Shown piece by piece: positions 62,386 to 64,000 of a stretch of DNA of 64,000 nucleotides. The stretch spans positions 248,001-312,000 of the forward strand of contig CBDDJS010000001.1 in NCBI GenBank assembly GCA_965229785.1, given 5' to 3'. This DNA comes from JAWPMT01 sp965229785. Lineage in GTDB: Bacteria; Bacteroidota; Bacteroidia; Cytophagales; Cyclobacteriaceae. Below the pieces are notes generated by a model that searched no databases, was not told the origin of the DNA, and saw only the letters and a program-made list of their open reading frames with translations. Each line of letters begins with the position of its first letter. Position 1 is the stretch's first letter. The position numbers and the translations under genes are program-made.

Positions 62386-64000
62386 TTAATTGGCTGGATT
62401 TGATCCATCAGGAAGGAGATTAACGTTTTTGATAATTCTGCTGTCGTTTGCACTTATTTCTGATTCAAACAGTAATTCATAATAAGTACCAGACGCCCAA
62501 TCATCAATCATGTGGGCATAAGTCGGATTTCCGGGGTTTCCGGATTGACTGCCAGGGTACACTCCCCATCCTTTGGTCCCTTGCTCATTGAGCTGCACCA
62601 CCATTCGCCATGAGGGACCGTGTCGCCCGCTGGCGGCATTGACGATGTTGTGATTCCCGCCGATCCTAACCCCAGAAACTGAGAAGGGGGATAAGGGAGG
62701 GAGTAAGTGCTGTATGGTCGTGTTCTTAAATAGATACCACGAGTAGTCTTCAGAGTTGTTGGTGATCCACTCATTCAACGATTTTGAAGCCTCGTAGAAG
62801 GCCTGTCGATACAAATCTCCGGTACTTTCTGTCTGAGTGGTAGATTGAACGTCAATGAAAGAAAAATCAGGATTGTTTTTGAGCAGAAAAACGGTGTTAT
62901 AAGTATTGGGCCTCGCAAGACTTACTTCCTGTCCTTCGAACTCGTCCCAGATAATAGGGTAGAGGTGATCCCACCATAATTCGAATATCGTCGGTGCTTT
63001 TTCTTCGGGGTTATTGAAGTAATCCCATGCTCGTAACTGTTCAAATAAATTCCGATCTCCCTGACTCAGGCTCAGCGAATCCCTGTTCAGACTGTCCAAC
63101 ATCACAGGTAAGATTTCAGACGCGATGTAATTGAAATTGTCATGTTGCAAATCCATCATGTCCTGAACGGTAATGTTGGTCATGACTTTAAGGCGATCAT
63201 TGATACGTCGGTTACGGTAATACTCAAAGGTTGCATCATAGTCGTAATAAGGATACGTACTGTCCCCGGGATGCTGATTTGCTGAGCTAACGAAATTTCT
63301 GGGAGGATTCAATGACTCATAAATATGATCGTAAGGCATGAATGTTTTCCATTCTTGTCGCGAATCGCGACCATCCATGATGAACTTGCCCTGACCTTCC
63401 CATTTTACCGGGAATTTACCGCTGATACGGATGGCAATATCTCCGGATGCGGAGGCAAAGGAGACGTTTTGAGGAGGCCCGGTATAATAGCTATAAGCTT
63501 CCTTAAAGTCATCGTAATTATTGGCTTTATTCAATAATAAAAAGGCTTTAAAATCTTTAGCGGAATCATGTGCTGTCCATCGCATGGCCAGATTGATCTT
63601 TTCCTTGTTTACTTGGAAATTGCGATCATAGGTCACTGGCCCGTAATGTGTATATACTATGGTGTCATAATACGTCTGACCATCTTTTACGGTGATCTCT
63701 TCTACAATTTTCTGGGTCTTAAGCCACTTGTTATCATACCGGTATTCTTCCCGACGATCATCTCGAAATTCAATATGATACCAGTCGACCAAGTCACGTT
63801 TCGCATTGGTATCCCCCCACGCAATGGAATCATTGAAGCCAATGACTATTCCGGGTGCTCCAGGTAGACTTCCTCCAATGGTGTTATAAGTGGGGCTATT
63901 CAAATGAGCGAGGTACCAGATGCTCGGAAGGTTAAGAGCCAGGTCGGGTTCATTTGTGAAAATGACACTTCCATCCGACGTTTTTTCACCATTCACAATG
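62386..64000 (-). CDS. penicillin-acylase-family (S45) hydrolase, C-terminal part
   Basis: The frame is open to the right edge; the visible part is 538 codons of the beta chain and the N-terminus is outside the window. Family features: VNGEKTSDGSVIFTNEPDLALNLPSIWY, PGAPGIVIGFNDSIAWGDTN, and HGPSWRMVVQL near the end. In the family an internal Ser is freed by self-cleavage just before this VNGEKT-type segment, so the catalytic Ser probably lies only a few residues beyond the window. Acts on acyl amides such as acyl-homoserine lactones or beta-lactams; substrate unknown. Confidence 0.88.
   Translation of the reverse strand, partial: IVNGEKTSDGSVIFTNEPDLALNLPSIWYLAHLNSPTYNTIGGSLPGAPGIVIGFNDSIAWGDTNAKRDLVDWYHIEFRDDRREEYRYDNKWLKTQKIVEEITVKDGQTYYDTIVYTHYGPVTYDRNFQVNKEKINLAMRWTAHDSAKDFKAFLLLNKANNYDDFKEAYSYYTGPPQNVSFASASGDIAIRISGKFPVKWEGQGKFIMDGRDSRQEWKTFMPYDHIYESLNPPRNFVSSANQHPGDSTYPYYDYDATFEYYRNRRINDRLKVMTNITVQDMMDLQHDNFNYIASEILPVMLDSLNRDSLSLSQGDRNLFEQLRAWDYFNNPEEKAPTIFELWWDHLYPIIWDEFEGQEVSLARPNTYNTVFLLKNNPDFSFIDVQSTTQTESTGDLYRQAFYEASKSLNEWITNNSEDYSWYLFKNTTIQHLLPPLSPFSVSGVRIGGNHNIVNAASGRHGPSWRMVVQLNEQGTKGWGVYPGSQSGNPGNPTYAHMIDDWASGTYYELLFESEISANDSRIIKNVNLLPDGSNPAN

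Noticed and set aside
1..64000. CRISPR arrays, tRNA or rRNA genes, prophage, insertion sequences
   Set aside because: No regular spaced repeats, no tRNA-like cloverleaf, no rRNA sequence, no transposase, integrase or phage structural gene was seen on either strand.

Overview
The window is chromosomal DNA from a member of the Bacteroidota, most likely a marine, gliding-type Cytophagales (inference). The evidence is a SusC/SusD pair, a type IX secretion C-terminal domain, TPR proteins with a membrane anchor, an AraC/BlaI/Crp-type regulator set, and promoters of the form TTTG-N19-21-TAnnTTTG. I see no rRNA, tRNA, CRISPR array, prophage or insertion sequence. Genes at both ends are cut by the window (an outer-membrane barrel C-terminus on the left, a penicillin-acylase-type hydrolase on the right).

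Layout. 0-5.3 kb: barrel fragment, TPR histidine kinase, alpha/beta hydrolase, membrane-anchored SRPBCC protein and AraC regulator. 5.4-11.5 kb: a tight respiratory cluster made of a Crp/Fnr regulator, a truncated haemoglobin, two small membrane proteins, a cbb3-type oxidase catalytic subunit, a CcoO-CcoP fused cytochrome c, two small membrane subunits, a 2Fe-2S ferredoxin and a cupin, several joined by ATGA overlaps. 11.8-25 kb: signalling and stress genes (PAS protein without ATPase domain, histidine kinase, SDR, YHS protein, CHAT/TPR protease-like protein, GH2 enzyme, BlaR1/BlaI-like pair with a double palindromic operator, membrane sensor-like protein).

25.4-52.7 kb is a carbohydrate region centred on xylose: aldose epimerase, Gfo/Idh/MocA oxidoreductase, PhyH-type dioxygenase, a xylulokinase fused to a C-terminal LuxR-like DNA-binding domain, a chemoreceptor, a Kelch protein, a TonB-type receptor, then a divergent locus. 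Its minus arm is sugar porter, cytoplasmic GH43 beta-xylosidase and lipoprotein GH26-like enzyme. Its plus arm is PKD lipoprotein, GH26-like enzyme with T9SS tail, SusC, SusD, ordinary xylulokinase and xylose isomerase. The logic is surface binding and cleavage of a xylan, import, xyloside hydrolysis, then xylose to xylulose-5-phosphate. Two GH26-like enzymes and no GH10/GH11 suggest beta-1,3-xylan as substrate (inference).

52.7-64 kb: a Vms1-like peptidyl-tRNA hydrolase candidate, an AlkC-type glycosylase, an esterase-fold protein with Glu in place of the nucleophile Ser, a quinone reductase, then 0.7 kb holding three successive promoter/short-transcript/terminator cassettes ahead of a small HTH regulator, a TPR membrane protein with a tiny acidic lipoprotein, and the penicillin-acylase-type gene. 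The strongest candidates for undescribed biology are the xylulokinase-HTH fusion (28593-30575) and the triple small-RNA cassette (58.4-59.06 kb).
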